From contig NZ_LFXA01000018.1 of assembly GCF_001187435.1 (NCBI RefSeq), forward strand, positions 620,001 to 684,000: a stretch of 64,000 nt of DNA. Direction: 5' to 3'. The notes under the pieces are model-generated. The model saw nothing but the letters and a program-made list of their open reading frames with translations, was not told the DNA's origin and ran no database searches. A program made the translations under genes and the position numbers. The stretch comes from Streptomyces caatingaensis. GTDB taxonomy: Bacteria; Actinomycetota; Actinomycetes; Streptomycetales; Streptomycetaceae. Shown piece by piece: positions 63,511 to 64,000 of this stretch (position 1 is its first letter; each line of letters opens with the position of its first letter).

Positions 63511-64000
63511 ATGGATCGGGGTCATCCGCGCCGGTGGGCCATCTTGGGGGTGATGTGCCTTGCTGTGTTCGTGGTGTCGATCGACACCACCGTGCTCAAT
63601 GTCGCCCTGCCGACCATGAGCCGTGCGCTGAGCGCGAGCATGGATCAACTCCAGTGGATGGTCGACGCATACACGCTGGGGCTGGCGGGCGTACTACTCA
63701 TGGCCGGAAGCCTCTCGGACCGGTACGGCCGCAAGAAGATGCTCATGTTCGGCCTGGCCCTCTTCGGTGTGGCTTCCGCGCTGGGCGCATTCGCCCAAGA
63801 GCCGTGGCAGGTCATCGCCGCGCGCGGGCTGATGGGCGCCGGAGGGGCGTTCTTCATGCCGGGCACCTTGTCGATCCTCGTCCATGTCTTCTCCGAGGAG
63901 GAGCGTGCCACCGCGATCGGCCGCTGGGGGGCGTTCACCGCCCTGGGCATGGTGCTCGGCCCGCTGCTCGGAGGCGTACTTCTGGAGCACTTCTGGTGGG
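63511..64000 (+). CDS. MFS drug exporter, DHA2 family (N-terminal 163 codons, runs off the window)
   Basis: Only the first third is present. MDRGHPRRWAILGVMCLAVF begins helix 1 with FVVSIDTTVLNVALPTMSRA, the DHA2 motif D1 region (LDxTVxNVALP). The loop 2-3 motif A is GSLSDRYGRKKMLMFG, and ARGLMGAGGAFFMPGTLSIL contains the arginine-bearing motif B helix. It predicts a 14-helix proton antiporter of the EmrB/QacA type. GGAGGGGG precedes the ATG at 63511. Presumably repressed by the divergent TetR. Confidence 0.92.
   Translation, partial: MDRGHPRRWAILGVMCLAVFVVSIDTTVLNVALPTMSRALSASMDQLQWMVDAYTLGLAGVLLMAGSLSDRYGRKKMLMFGLALFGVASALGAFAQEPWQVIAARGLMGAGGAFFMPGTLSILVHVFSEEERATAIGRWGAFTALGMVLGPLLGGVLLEHFWW

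Overview
The window is a 64 kb piece of a Streptomyces chromosome. The GC content is very high, GTG and TTG starts are common, and coding is dense on both strands. Landmarks are the N-terminus of AdpA (the A-factor-responsive master regulator), a chaplin, a TTA-containing LuxR-type gene, an Sfp-type phosphopantetheinyl transferase and a CitA citrate synthase. Much of the left half, as I remember it, resembles the S. coelicolor SCO27xx region (adpA, glmS, leucine catabolism, agmatinase, RecD2-type helicase, citA, methylmalonate-semialdehyde dehydrogenase). That comparison is from memory and was not searched.

Layout. 1-5.4 kb: adpA (partial), a small membrane protein, a universal stress protein, glmS, a short conserved gene and a DUF4429/SHOCT gene. 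5.4-14.5 kb: a leucine/branched-chain acyl-CoA degradation block. Acyl-CoA dehydrogenase, HMG-CoA lyase and both methylcrotonyl-CoA carboxylase-type subunits run leftward behind a divergent TetR gene with clear operators; a second acyl-CoA dehydrogenase and a TesB thioesterase run rightward. 14.5-28.5 kb: phosphatase, agmatinase, a KdpB without KdpA or KdpC, a fused tandem ABC exporter, secreted and lipoprotein genes, a LysR/LysE pair and a sugar-phosphate isomerase-like gene. 28.8-35 kb: RecD2 helicase, citrate synthase, a short HTH protein and methylmalonate-semialdehyde dehydrogenase, separated by strong terminators. 35-37.8 kb: two PH-domain membrane proteins and a divergent TetR gene with a large inverted operator. 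37.8-44.1 kb: a sigma factor fused to a membrane region and a CAP domain, flanked on both sides by FUSC-type permeases, one of them frameshifted. 44.1-58 kb: hydrolase, nucleosidase, PH/DUF1648 pair, a complete B-type succinate dehydrogenase operon with a divergent LysR, a StyA-like monooxygenase, chaplin, LuxR, phosphopantetheinyl transferase, metallophosphoesterase and a receptor Ser/Thr kinase.

57.5-64 kb is accessory DNA around a tRNA-Arg(UCU). It holds the remnant of an SBD-HNH restriction endonuclease, a DUF5655 nuclease-like gene whose ribosome binding site is buried in a perfect hairpin, a composite pseudogene of an integrase joined to an HNH endonuclease, an IS3 transposase remnant, a threonine aldolase and a TetR/MFS efflux cassette that runs off the end.

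The best candidates for undescribed biology are the sigma-zinc finger-membrane-CAP fusion between two FUSC genes (40.1 kb), the ribosome-binding-site hairpin at 58.45 kb, the orphan KdpB (16.8 kb) and the MerR-type promoter that drives a leaderless hydrolase mRNA (44.1 kb). Function calls come from reading motifs and recalling families; no database search was possible.
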